Positions 1 through 6,204 of a DNA stretch of 11,673 nt are shown piece by piece. Source of the stretch: Actinomycetota bacterium (GTDB lineage Bacteria > Actinomycetota > Thermoleophilia > Gaiellales > Gaiellaceae). Made by a program: the position numbers and the translations under genes. The number at the start of each line of letters is the position of its first letter. Within the stretch, counting starts at the first letter, position 1. The notes beneath the pieces are model-generated. The model made no database searches. It saw only the letters and a program-made list of their open reading frames with translations, and had not been told where the DNA came from. Where the stretch lies: the NCBI GenBank assembly GCA_005883245.1, contig VAXT01000086.1:1-11673 (forward strand), given 5' to 3'.

Positions 1-69
1 AAGCGGTGCCAGGCACCAGGCTCGCTCTTGGTGCCTGGCTCGGCCGAAAGGCCGTGCCCGGCACCGCTT
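1..69. repeat. Nested palindromic element (REP-like), may continue upstream
   Basis: Three perfect inverted repeats nest here. An outer 10-bp pair (1-10 with 60-69, AAGCGGTGCC/GGCACCGCTT) encloses an inner 11-bp pair (8-18 with 29-39) and a 5-bp stem with a GAAA tetraloop (41-45/50-54). The left part, GGTGCCAGGCACC (5-17), is itself a palindrome. As RNA or extruded DNA this could fold as a branched, three-way-junction structure. It starts 6 bp past the stop codon of the minus-strand gene at 75-254, so it could act as a 3' transcript-end structure. A U-tract cannot be judged because the window ends. The GGTGCC/GGCACC core reminds me of dispersed REP-type palindromes, but copy number is unknown. 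Confidence 0.6.
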
Positions 70-74
70 CCGGC

Positions 75-254
75 TCAGGCTGCGACGAGGTACGCGCACT
101 GCCTGGAGTCGCCCGGCAGCGGTGACGGTGCGACCTTGCTGACCCGCATCGTCGCGCCGTCCTGCTCGACCTCGGCGCCGACGGACGGGGCGTCGCCGTC
201 TTGCTCGCGCAGCTCCCAGCCGGTCGTCTTCCACACGAAGAGCAGATGGCTCAT
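75..254 (-). CDS. Small uncharacterised 59-residue protein
   Basis: The minus strand reads ATG at 254 to TGA at 75, giving 59 residues that begin MSHLLFVWKTTGWELREQDG and end ARQ-type residues SRQCAYLVAA. About 55 of 59 codons end in G or C, as expected of a true gene at this base composition. The protein is soluble-looking, with no signal peptide or membrane segment. A hydrophobic strand (LLFVW) leads into a charged middle, then VSKVAPSPLPGD and a single Cys near the end. The start lies 19 bases after the histidine kinase stop, with AGGA about 10 nt upstream, so it is probably the last gene of that operon. TAGGAT at 264-269 could alternatively be its own -10 box. Function is unknown. I have a vague memory of similar short hypothetical proteins in actinobacteria, unchecked. 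Confidence 0.72.
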   Translation of the reverse strand: MSHLLFVWKTTGWELREQDGDAPSVGAEVEQDGATMRVSKVAPSPLPGDSRQCAYLVAA

Positions 255-273
255 CCGCGGCGGATCCTAACCG

Positions 274-927
274 TCAGTCGGAGACGGCGTACACGGGCAG
301 CACCAGGCGGGTCGTCGAACCGGTGGCGTCCAGCTCGACGGAGAGTGCGGCGCCGAGCGTTCGCGCCCGCTCCTCGAGCACCTCGATCGAGCGTCGGCGG
401 CGTTCGCCCGGAGCGTCGTCGCGGATCGTCATCTCGAGCGTCTGACCCTCGCCCGGCGTGATGCGCACCGAGAACGTCTTCGGCGGCCCTCGGCGGATCG
501 CACCTTCGAGCGACTCGCGCACGATCTCGTAGAGCGCGGCCTGCGCCCGCTCGCTCAGCGTCTCGGCGGGGGCGACGTCGAGGTCGACCTGGAACTCGTG
601 CTCCAGGCCGCGATCCTCCCCGAGCGCACGCACCGCCATCGAGAAGCCGTGGTCGCGCAGCACGACGGGCTCGAGGTTGAACGACAGGTCGCGCAGCTCG
701 CCGATCGTCGTGCGCGTCCGGTTCAGCGCCTTGTCGAGGATCTCGCGGGCCTGCTCGTGCTGGCCGCGTTCGATGAAGTCGGAGACGGCGTCGAGCATCA
801 GCGCGACGCCGGAGAGCGACTGCACGGGCCCGTCGTGCAGGAAGAGCGCGATGCGGCGACGCTCGTCCTGCTCCGCGGCGAGGACCTGCTCGGTGACCTC
901 GCGCCGTGCGGGGTCGTCCATGATCAC
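274..927 (-). CDS. Sensor-less HisKA_3-type histidine kinase with degenerate ATP-binding domain
   Basis: This 217-residue cytosolic protein has no membrane segment and no PAS, GAF or HAMP domain. The dimerisation/phosphoacceptor region is clear: ERRRIALFLHDGPVQ has the conserved His at residue 31 and is of the HisKA_3 (NarX/DegS/DevS) class. The C-terminal ATPase half is eroded. The N-box reads E138-SLE-G142-AIRR, so the usual Asn is Gly. The D/G region is DDAPGERRRRS (170-180), without the usual DxGxG and GxGL glycines. The ending GSTTRLVLPV keeps the fold's last strand. It lies just downstream of a response regulator: the GTG start shares one base with that gene's TAG stop (TAGTG). ATG at 921 is an equally plausible start. 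It presumably partners the neighbouring regulator, but kinase competence is doubtful; it may act as a phosphatase, docking protein or hetero-partner. Confidence 0.88.
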   Translation of the reverse strand: MIMDDPARREVTEQVLAAEQDERRRIALFLHDGPVQSLSGVALMLDAVSDFIERGQHEQAREILDKALNRTRTTIGELRDLSFNLEPVVLRDHGFSMAVRALGEDRGLEHEFQVDLDVAPAETLSERAQAALYEIVRESLEGAIRRGPPKTFSVRITPGEGQTLEMTIRDDAPGERRRRSIEVLEERARTLGAALSVELDATGSTTRLVLPVYAVSD

Positions 928-1571
928 TAATCGATGATCGCGTCGCGCAGCGCGATCGCCACGGCGTGCGTCCGCGTGTCTGCCTCGAGCTTCGCGAGGA
1001 TGTGCCGCACGTGGCTCTTCACCGTCTCCTGACTGATGAAGAGCTTGGCGGCCACGTCGGCATTCGACATTCCGTCGGCGAGCAGCTGGAGGATCTCGCG
1101 CTCGCGCGTCGTGAGCATGTCGTCCTTGCCCTTGCCGGTCAGGAACGCCGGCATCAGCGCAGGATCCACATAGCCCTCGCCGCCCGCGACCTTTTCGATC
1201 GCGCGCAACAGCGTCGCGTGCGGCGCCTCCTTGAGGATGTAGCCCTTCGCTCCGGAGTCGAGACCGCGGCTCAGGAGGCTCCGCTCGCTGTAGGCGGTGA
1301 AGATGAGGACGGCGCAGCCGGGAACCTTCTCCGTCAAGAGCTTCGTCGCCTCGAGCCCGTCCATGCCGGGCATCCGGACGTCCATGATCACGACGTCGGG
1401 CTTGCGGCGCTCGGCGAGGGCGACCGCGCTGGCGCCGTCGGAGGCCTCGCCGATCACGCGGATGTGGGGCGCGCGGGACAGCGAGAGGCGTAGTCCTTCT
1501 CGGACGACCTCGTGGTCGTCGACGATCAGACAGGTGATCTCGGGCTTGCCGTCGTTTGCGGTATCGGACAC
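927..1571 (-). CDS. NarL/FixJ-family response regulator (REC + LuxR HTH)
   Basis: A 214-residue two-domain DNA-binding response regulator. The receiver domain (about 11-128) has the acidic pair D18-D19, phosphoacceptor D64 in VVIMDVRMPGMDG, switch T92 (FTAYS) and K114 (YILKEA), so all phosphorylation residues are present. The LuxR-type helix-turn-helix is at about 152-210 (LTTREREILQLLADGMSN, then SQETVKSHVRHILAKL). It should be a normal phospho-activated transcription factor. The start is GTG at 1571 with no Shine-Dalgarno sequence, 24 nt after the stop of the upstream radical SAM gene. It may therefore be read through from that SOS-type promoter or from a weak local promoter at 1581-1586. 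The next gene, a histidine kinase, follows with a 1-nt overlap. Target genes cannot be deduced. Confidence 0.95.
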   Translation of the reverse strand: MSDTANDGKPEITCLIVDDHEVVREGLRLSLSRAPHIRVIGEASDGASAVALAERRKPDVVIMDVRMPGMDGLEATKLLTEKVPGCAVLIFTAYSERSLLSRGLDSGAKGYILKEAPHATLLRAIEKVAGGEGYVDPALMPAFLTGKGKDDMLTTREREILQLLADGMSNADVAAKLFISQETVKSHVRHILAKLEADTRTHAVAIALRDAIID

Positions 1572-1580
1572 GGCCCGAAG

Positions 1581-1586
1581 ATTGTA
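1581..1586 (-). promoter_or_regulatory. Candidate -10 box for the response regulator (leaderless-type)
   Basis: On the minus strand TACAAT (5 of 6 to TATAAT) lies 9 nt before the GTG start at 1571. The start lacks a Shine-Dalgarno sequence, which would suit a leaderless or near-leaderless transcript. No convincing -35 is visible, and the box sits between the radical SAM stop and the regulator start. This is a weak call. Confidence 0.3.
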
Positions 1587-1595
1587 TTCGCGTAG

Positions 1596-2492
1596 TCAGA
1601 CTGCGAGTGCGAGCTGCTCCGGTTCTTCCTCCGGCTCGGCGGGACGAACTCGGCGGTCGGCGACGCCGAGCTCGCGGGCCAGTGCGGAGACCTGGAGGCG
1701 TACCGGCTTCGTCTCCTCGGCCCGGAGGTAGGCGCGTTCGCGGTAGAGCTCGCGGTAGCGAGGCACGAGCTCAGGCCAGTCCTCGGCGAGATGCTCGAGG
1801 AAATGCTCCCGTGTGCCGGGGCGCAGGAAGAGCAGATTCGTCCAGACGCCGGCCGCGCCGGCCTCGCGGGCGGCCTGCACGACCTCGCGGAGTTGCTCCG
1901 GGCGATCCGAGATCCCGGGGAGGACCGGAGCCATTCCGACGCCTGTCTTGATCCCGGCCTCCACGAGGCGCGCGACGGCACGCAGGCGTTGGCGCGGATG
2001 CGCGGTGGACGGCTCGGTTCGGCGCCAGACGTCTTCGTCCAGAGTCGGGATCGAGAACGTCACGGAGACGCTTGCACGGCGCGCGGCCTCGACCAACACG
2101 TCGACGTCGCGGACGATCATTGGGCCGCGCGTGATGATGCTGAACGGGTTGCGCGCCTCGGCGAGGGCTTCGATGCAGGCGCGGGTCAGGCGGTAGTGGC
2201 CCTCGGCCGGCTGGTACGGGTCGGTGGCGGCGCCGATCGCGACGCACTCTCGGGCCCACGAGGGGCGGGCAAGCTCGCGGCGGAGGACCTCGGCGACGTT
2301 GACCTTGACGCGGATCGACGTGCCGTAGCGGTCGTCCGAGGGCCGGTCGGCGCGGAGCTCGAAGGCCCGGACGTAACAGAAGGTGCAGCGATGGACGCAG
2401 CCCATGTAGGGGTTCAGCGACCAGTCGAACATCATTCCCTTGACGCGGTTCAGGGCGCTGCGGCACGGCTCTTCGCGGTACTCAGGAGCCAC
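1596..2492 (-). CDS. Radical SAM protein, SPL/Rv2578c-type, probably SOS-controlled
   Basis: This is a radical SAM enzyme. The [4Fe-4S] motif C-x3-C-x2-C is visible as CVHRCTFC (Cys 35, 39, 42 counted from an ATG at 2501). It is preceded by SALNRVKGMMFDWSLNPYMG and followed by YVRAFE. Also present are the family blocks GAATDPYQPAEGHYRLTR (90-107) and EPSTAHPRQRLRAVARLVEAG (163-183). These match the spore-photoproduct-lyase-like/Rv2578c group. Its natural substrate is not established, though the relationship suggests DNA repair. The longest reading starts at ATG 2501, but that ATG overlaps a perfect TATAAT box. I place the start at GTG 2492, 7 nt beyond the box, as a leaderless message of 298 codons plus stop. 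The family motifs are unaffected. It is the first gene of the leftward block with the two-component genes. Confidence 0.93.
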   Translation of the reverse strand: MAPEYREEPCRSALNRVKGMMFDWSLNPYMGCVHRCTFCYVRAFELRADRPSDDRYGTSIRVKVNVAEVLRRELARPSWARECVAIGAATDPYQPAEGHYRLTRACIEALAEARNPFSIITRGPMIVRDVDVLVEAARRASVSVTFSIPTLDEDVWRRTEPSTAHPRQRLRAVARLVEAGIKTGVGMAPVLPGISDRPEQLREVVQAAREAGAAGVWTNLLFLRPGTREHFLEHLAEDWPELVPRYRELYRERAYLRAEETKPVRLQVSALARELGVADRRVRPAEPEEEPEQLALAV

Positions 2493-2499
2493 GCGACCC

Positions 2500-2528
2500 A
2501 TTATACGAACACATGTTCGTCAAGGCAA
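2500..2528 (-). promoter_or_regulatory. Promoter of the radical SAM gene block
   Basis: Minus strand: TTGCCT (2528-2523, 4 of 6 to TTGACA), a 17-bp spacer, then a perfect TATAAT (2505-2500). Seven bases (GGGTCGC) separate the box from GTG at 2492. The predicted transcript therefore starts at or next to the start codon. The ATG at 2501 lies inside the -10 box and cannot be on this transcript. Confidence 0.75.
2505..2520. promoter_or_regulatory. LexA-type SOS box inside the promoter spacer
   Basis: The sequence ACGAAC-ACAT-GTTCGT is a perfect palindrome with 6-bp arms and a 4-bp centre. Its core matches the Gram-positive/actinobacterial LexA operator (CGAAC-N4-GTTCG; mycobacterial form CGAACRNRYGTTYC through its central part). 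It fills the spacer between the -35 and -10 of the radical SAM promoter, where bound LexA would exclude RNA polymerase. No second GAAC-N4-GTTC site was seen in the window. Confidence 0.8.
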
Positions 2529-2602
2529 ATTGTCACGCTTCCGACTCAGACCCGCCGCTCCGTGCTCGATACGCTCACCGCGGGTGGCGGGTGGAACCTC
2601 AT

Positions 2603-2619
2603 CCCCACCCAGGGTGGGG
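2603..2619. repeat. GC palindrome in the divergent intergenic region, followed by G-runs
   Basis: CCCCACCC-A-GGGTGGGG is a perfect 8-bp-arm palindrome. It is followed by further G-runs (2616-2620, 2624-2628, 2638-2640) that could allow a G-quadruplex on the plus strand. It lies between two divergent promoters, so a terminator role is unlikely and there is no T-tract. An operator or structural role is possible but unsupported. The rest of 2529-2641 shows only a weak spaced 7-bp inverted repeat (2550-2556/2586-2592). Confidence 0.35.
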
Positions 2620-2641
2620 GTGTGGGGGCCGAGTCCTGGGC

Positions 2642-2647
2642 TACACT
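2642..2647 (+). promoter_or_regulatory. Candidate -10 box for the CNNM/CorC gene
   Basis: TACACT fits the TAnnnT pattern seen elsewhere in the window. It would give a leader of about 60 nt before the ATG at 2713, where GGTGA (2701-2705) is a usable Shine-Dalgarno sequence 7 nt upstream. No good -35 is visible. Confidence 0.35.
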
Positions 2648-2712
2648 CCGACGAGATCGCCGTTGGACGACGACGACCATCCGCCTAGTACCGCGGCCCC
2701 GGTGAGCGGGGC

Positions 2713-4020
2713 ATGACGGTTTTCCTCGAGCTCCTCGTAGTCGCGGCGCTCCTGCTCTTGAACGCCTTCTTCGTCGCGGCCGAGTACGGCCTCGTCACGG
2801 CCCGCCGCACGCGCATCACCGAGCTCCGCGACCAGGGCAACCGCCGCGCGCGGGTCGTCCTGCGCCTCACCGCCAACCCGAACCGCTTCATCGCCGCCAT
2901 GCAGCTCGGCGTCACGATCACCAGCCTGGCCATCGGTGCCGTGGGCGAGCCCGTCTTCGCCCAGATCTTCGACCCGATCCCGGCGACGATCCTCGCGATC
3001 ATCCTTGCGTTCCTGCTGATCACCTACCTCCACGTCGTCGTCGGCGAGCTGGTTCCGAAAGGCATCGCGCTGGGCCATCCGGAGACGACGGCGCTGACGG
3101 TCTCCGGCCCCGTCCGCACCTTCTTCTTCCTGTTCAAGCCCCTGATCTGGGCGCTCCAGAACTCCTCGGACGGCGCGCTTCGTCTGCTCGGCCTCGAGCC
3201 CCCCGGCGAGGAGCGCGGCGGCGTCCACTCGGAGGCCGAGCTGAAGATGCTCCTCTCGCGCTCGACGCAGGAGGGCGAGATCGAGCAGCAGGAGCAGGAG
3301 ATGCTCTACAAGGTCTTCGACTTCGCGGACAAGGAGGTCTCGGCCGTGATGGTCCCGCGCCCCGAGGTCGTCGCGCTGTCCGTCGACCTGCCGCCCGAGG
3401 AGTGCCTGGCGGCCGTGATCGACTCGCCGTACACCCGCTACCCCGTCTACCGGGAGTCGCTGGACACCGTCCTCGGAATGCTCCACGTGCGCGACCTCTT
3501 CTCGGCGCTCGTCGACCGGGGAATCGCGAACGTGCAGGTCGCCGACCTCGTCCGCCCGGCCCACTTCGTCCCGGAGACGAAGGACCTCGCCGCGATGCTC
3601 TCCGAGTTCAGGCGCACGAACCAGCACATGGCAATCGTCGTCGACGAGTACGGCTCGATGGAGGGCATCGTCACGCTCGAGGACCTGCTCGAGGAGATCG
3701 TCGGCGAGATCGAGGACGAGTTCGACCTCCCGGACGAGTCCGTCGAGCGCGTCGACGACGACACGATCCGCATCGACGGCACGTTCCCGATCGACGACTT
3801 CAACGAGCAGTTCGCGACGCAGATCCCGATCGAGGACTACCACTCGGTCGGCGGCTTCGTGTTCGGCCTCCTCGGCCGGGCGCCCGAGCCCGGCGACACT
3901 GTCGAGTACGACGGCCTGCGCTTCGACGTGCTCGAGATCGACGGCGCGCGCATCACCCGCCTCGCCGTCACGTTCGTCGAGCACCGCGAAACGCCGAAGG
4001 AAGTCGTCGCCGAGGGTTAG
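2713..4020 (+). CDS. CNNM/CorC (HlyC) family membrane protein with CBS pair
   Basis: A 435-residue protein of the UPF0053/hemolysin-C family, linked to Mg2+ (and Co2+) transport or export. The N-terminal DUF21/CNNM membrane domain (about 1-190) has hydrophobic helices at 3-23, 62-80 and 90-112, the family motif GELVPK (111-116), and a further segment at 130-148. A Bateman module of two CBS domains spans about 206-335 (MVPRPEVVAL; then MAIVVDEYGSMEGIVTLEDLLEEIVGEI with its usual acidic end). The CorC_HlyC domain (about 345-425) ends the protein. Full length for the family. The ATG at 2713 is preceded by GGTGA. It is transcribed divergently from the radical SAM gene. Its stop is followed by recG in the same reading frame, but recG seems to have its own promoter. 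Substrate specificity cannot be read from sequence. Confidence 0.96.
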   Translation: MTVFLELLVVAALLLLNAFFVAAEYGLVTARRTRITELRDQGNRRARVVLRLTANPNRFIAAMQLGVTITSLAIGAVGEPVFAQIFDPIPATILAIILAFLLITYLHVVVGELVPKGIALGHPETTALTVSGPVRTFFFLFKPLIWALQNSSDGALRLLGLEPPGEERGGVHSEAELKMLLSRSTQEGEIEQQEQEMLYKVFDFADKEVSAVMVPRPEVVALSVDLPPEECLAAVIDSPYTRYPVYRESLDTVLGMLHVRDLFSALVDRGIANVQVADLVRPAHFVPETKDLAAMLSEFRRTNQHMAIVVDEYGSMEGIVTLEDLLEEIVGEIEDEFDLPDESVERVDDDTIRIDGTFPIDDFNEQFATQIPIEDYHSVGGFVFGLLGRAPEPGDTVEYDGLRFDVLEIDGARITRLAVTFVEHRETPKEVVAEG

Positions 4021-4034
4021 CCGGGCCCCGGTCC

Positions 4035-4040
4035 TATACT
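4035..4040 (+). promoter_or_regulatory. Candidate -10 box for the recG operon
   Basis: TATACT (5 of 6 to consensus) lies 15 bp after the CNNM stop and 7 nt before ATC at 4048. That is the same spacing as the TATAAT-to-GTG gap of the radical SAM promoter. CGGCCGC follows the box, much as in the rpmF promoter (TATACT, CCT, CGGCCGCC, ATG). No clear -35. Confidence 0.45.
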
Positions 4041-4047
4041 CGGCCGC

Positions 4048-4143
4048 ATCGCACCAAGAGCCTTCTCCGAGACCTCCGAGCCGCAGGCCTGGCCGCGCCC
4101 GCGCGGCTTTTCGCGGCCCGAACGGCTCGCGCGGAGCGTCGAC
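4048..4143 (+). other. recG: Probable N-terminal extension of RecG lacking a canonical start codon
   Basis: These 32 codons are open and in frame with recG, and 28 of them end in G or C. They encode a Pro/Arg-rich run ending RPERLARSVD directly before VLPGVGPAV. RecG proteins normally have residues before the LPGVG helix-hairpin-helix motif. No ATG, GTG or TTG exists in this frame between the CNNM stop (4018-4020) and GTG 4144. ATC at 4048 sits 7 nt after TATACT and could be a rare start on a leaderless message. The alternative is that this is an untranslated leader. Confidence 0.5.
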
Positions 4144-6204
4144 GTGCTCCCGGGTGTCGGCCCGGCCGTGACGAAGCGGTTGGCCAAGCTCGGCCTGGGG
4201 ACGATCTCCGACCTGCTCGAGCATCGCCCGCACCGGTACGAGTCCGCGGCCGAGGAGGTGCGGATCGCAGACCTGCTCGCCGGCGAGCAGGAGGTCGCGA
4301 TCTCGGGCGAGGTCGTGCGGACGACCGTGCGCCGGCCGCGGCGGCGCCTCGCGATCGTCCAGTCCCGGATCGCCGACGAGAGCGGGCAGATCACGGCCGT
4401 CTGGTTCAACCAGGCGTGGCTCGCGGAGAAGCTCACGCCTGGCACGCATGTTCGGCTGCGCGGGCATCTGCGACGCAATGAGTTCAACGTCCGCTCGTAC
4501 GACCTGAACGGCGCCTCGGCGACGGCCGACTTCGCGCCCGTGTATCCGGCCACCGAGGACGTGACCGTCAAGAAGCTGCGCGAGGTGATCGGCCGCGCGC
4601 TACACCAGGCGCGCGACTTCCCAGATCCGGTCCCGGCCGGAGTCGCGGACGACCTGCCGCTCCGCGCCGACGCCCTCACCGCGCTGCACGTCCCTCGCAC
4701 TCCGGACGACGCCGAGCTCGGCCGCCGAAGGCTCGCATTCGAGGAGCTGCTCGTGCTCCAAGTCGGCCTCGCCCGCAGACGCCGGGACCGCGAGCGAGAG
4801 GAGGCTCCGGCGCTCAGCGAGCCGGGCGAGCTGACGGGCCGCTACCGCGAGCTGCTCCCGTTCACGCTGACCATGCACCAGGAGCGCGCGATCGAGGAGA
4901 TCGACGCCGACCTCGCGCGGCCGACGCCCATGGAGCGCCTGCTCCAGGGAGAGGTCGGCTCCGGCAAGACCGTCGTCGCGCTCTACGCGCTTCTGCGCGC
5001 GGTCGAGTCCGGCCGGAAAGGCGCGCTCATGGCCCCGACCGAGACGCTCGCCGAGCAGCACTTCCTGACCCTCGAGGAGCCGTGCCGGAAGCTCGGCGTC
5101 GAGGTTGCGCTCCTCACGCGCTCGGTGAAGGACGATCCGGCCTCGGCGCAGATCCTCGTCGGCACGCACGCGCTGATCCAGGAAGGCGTCGACCTGACCG
5201 AGGTCGCCGTCGCAGTGGTCGACGAGCAGCATCGCTTTGGCGTAGGGCAGCGGAGGGCTCTGGCCGGAGCGGGCTCGCAACGGGGGGTTAACGGGCCGCA
5301 GGCGGAGCCCGCGGCCCTCTCAAACGCCGCCGCAAGCGGCGGCTCGGGAGTCGAGCAGCGCCGCGCGATCACGGGAGGATGCACGCCCCACGTCCTGCAC
5401 ATGACCGCGACGCCCATCCCGCGCACGCTCGCACTGACCGTCTACGGCGACCTCCAGGTGAGCGAGATCGCAAAGCCGCCGGCGAACCGCAAGCCCGTCA
5501 CGACGGCGTGGGTCACGCAGGAGCGCTCCGGCGAGGCCTACAGACGCCTGCGCAAGCACCTCGACGCGGGCCGCCAAGCCTACGTCGTCTGCCCGCTCAT
5601 CGAGGAGTCGGAGACCTCGGTCGCGCGCGCGGCCGAGCGCGAGGCGGAACGGCTGCGCGAGGGCGAGCTGAAGGGCTACCGCGTGGGGCTCATGCACGGG
5701 CGTCTACGCCCGGCCGAGCGCCGCGAGCTGATGGCGCAGTTCAAGGCACGGGAGCTCGACGTGCTCGTGGCGACGACCGTGATCGAGGTCGGCGTCGACG
5801 TCCCCAACGCGACGATCATGATCGTCCAGGAGGCCGACCGCTTCGGGCTCGCGCAGCTCCACCAGCTCCGCGGACGCGTCGGCCGCGGGGCCGAGCAGTC
5901 GTACTGCCTGCTCGTGTCGCGGGCGAAGGAAGAGCTGACCGACTCCGCGCTCGCGCGGCTCGAGGCGCTCGTCGCCTCGACCGACGGGTTCGAGCTCGCC
6001 GAGAAGGACCTCGAGATCCGCGGCGAGGGCCAGCTGCTCGGCTCGAGGCAGGCCGGTTTGTCGGATCTGCGGTTCACGCGCCTGCGCTCGGACCGGAAGC
6101 TGCTCGAGCGGGCGCGCGAGGTCGCCGACACACTCGTCGACTACGACGGCCCGCTGAACGATGAGGTCGACCGAGTCTTCGCCGGCCAGGACGTGCAGGC
6201 CTGA
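4144..6204 (+). CDS. recG: ATP-dependent DNA helicase RecG (with in-frame insertion)
   Basis: RecG remodels stalled replication forks and migrates Holliday junctions. From GTG 4144 it has 686 residues. The wedge/OB domain (LPGVGPAV, then HRPHRYE and the strand region to about 150) is followed by helicase motif I GEVGSGKT (269-276, Lys 275), motif Ia MAPTETLAEQH, and motif II DEQH (360-363). Motif III is MTATPIPRTL (420-429), followed by GLMHGRL, ATTVIEVGVDVPNA and the QLRGRVGRG block, then the RecG C-terminal region (DLEIRGEGQLLGSRQAG). The gap between QRR and MTATP is about 36 residues longer than in E. coli or B. subtilis; see the insertion at 5239-5376. The true N-terminus may lie 32 codons upstream. 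The stop TGA overlaps the next gene's ATG (ATGA), making this the first gene of a coupled operon. Confidence 0.98.
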   Translation: MLPGVGPAVTKRLAKLGLGTISDLLEHRPHRYESAAEEVRIADLLAGEQEVAISGEVVRTTVRRPRRRLAIVQSRIADESGQITAVWFNQAWLAEKLTPGTHVRLRGHLRRNEFNVRSYDLNGASATADFAPVYPATEDVTVKKLREVIGRALHQARDFPDPVPAGVADDLPLRADALTALHVPRTPDDAELGRRRLAFEELLVLQVGLARRRRDREREEAPALSEPGELTGRYRELLPFTLTMHQERAIEEIDADLARPTPMERLLQGEVGSGKTVVALYALLRAVESGRKGALMAPTETLAEQHFLTLEEPCRKLGVEVALLTRSVKDDPASAQILVGTHALIQEGVDLTEVAVAVVDEQHRFGVGQRRALAGAGSQRGVNGPQAEPAALSNAAASGGSGVEQRRAITGGCTPHVLHMTATPIPRTLALTVYGDLQVSEIAKPPANRKPVTTAWVTQERSGEAYRRLRKHLDAGRQAYVVCPLIEESETSVARAAEREAERLREGELKGYRVGLMHGRLRPAERRELMAQFKARELDVLVATTVIEVGVDVPNATIMIVQEADRFGLAQLHQLRGRVGRGAEQSYCLLVSRAKEELTDSALARLEALVASTDGFELAEKDLEIRGEGQLLGSRQAGLSDLRFTRLRSDRKLLERAREVADTLVDYDGPLNDEVDRVFAGQDVQA
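5239..5376 (+). repeat. In-frame palindromic insertion within recG, flanked by a diverged direct repeat
   Basis: RecG residues 366-375 (GVGQRRALAG) recur at 402-411 (GVEQRRAITG), an offset of 36 codons or 108 bp; 19 of 30 bases match between the copies. Between them are two perfect hairpins: GGGCCGC (5293-5299) with GCGGCCC (5311-5317), and GCCGCCGC (5326-5333), AA, GCGGCGGC (5336-5343). The inserted peptide is Ala/Ser/Gly-rich, and its codons (GGG, GTT, TCA, GCA, GGA) differ from the rest of recG. Removing 36 residues leaves 13 residues between QR and MTATP, close to normal. This looks like a protein-coding palindromic repeat or a duplication, sited between helicase motifs II and III. Confidence 0.65.

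Noticed and set aside
28..270. Plus-strand 80-codon frame at the window start
   Set aside because: It begins inside the palindromic element and opposes the better-supported minus-strand gene at 75-254; Ser/Pro/Ala-rich composition typical of a shadow frame.
2513..2716. 67-codon plus-strand frame starting inside the SOS box
   Set aside because: It runs through regulatory DNA and the CNNM start, and its His/Pro/Asp-rich product resembles no family.
2641..4467. A 608-codon open frame on the minus strand across the CNNM gene and the start of recG
   Set aside because: It is antisense to two clear family members; its Asp/Arg/Glu-rich content is the usual mirror image of GC-rich codons, and no domain is recognisable.
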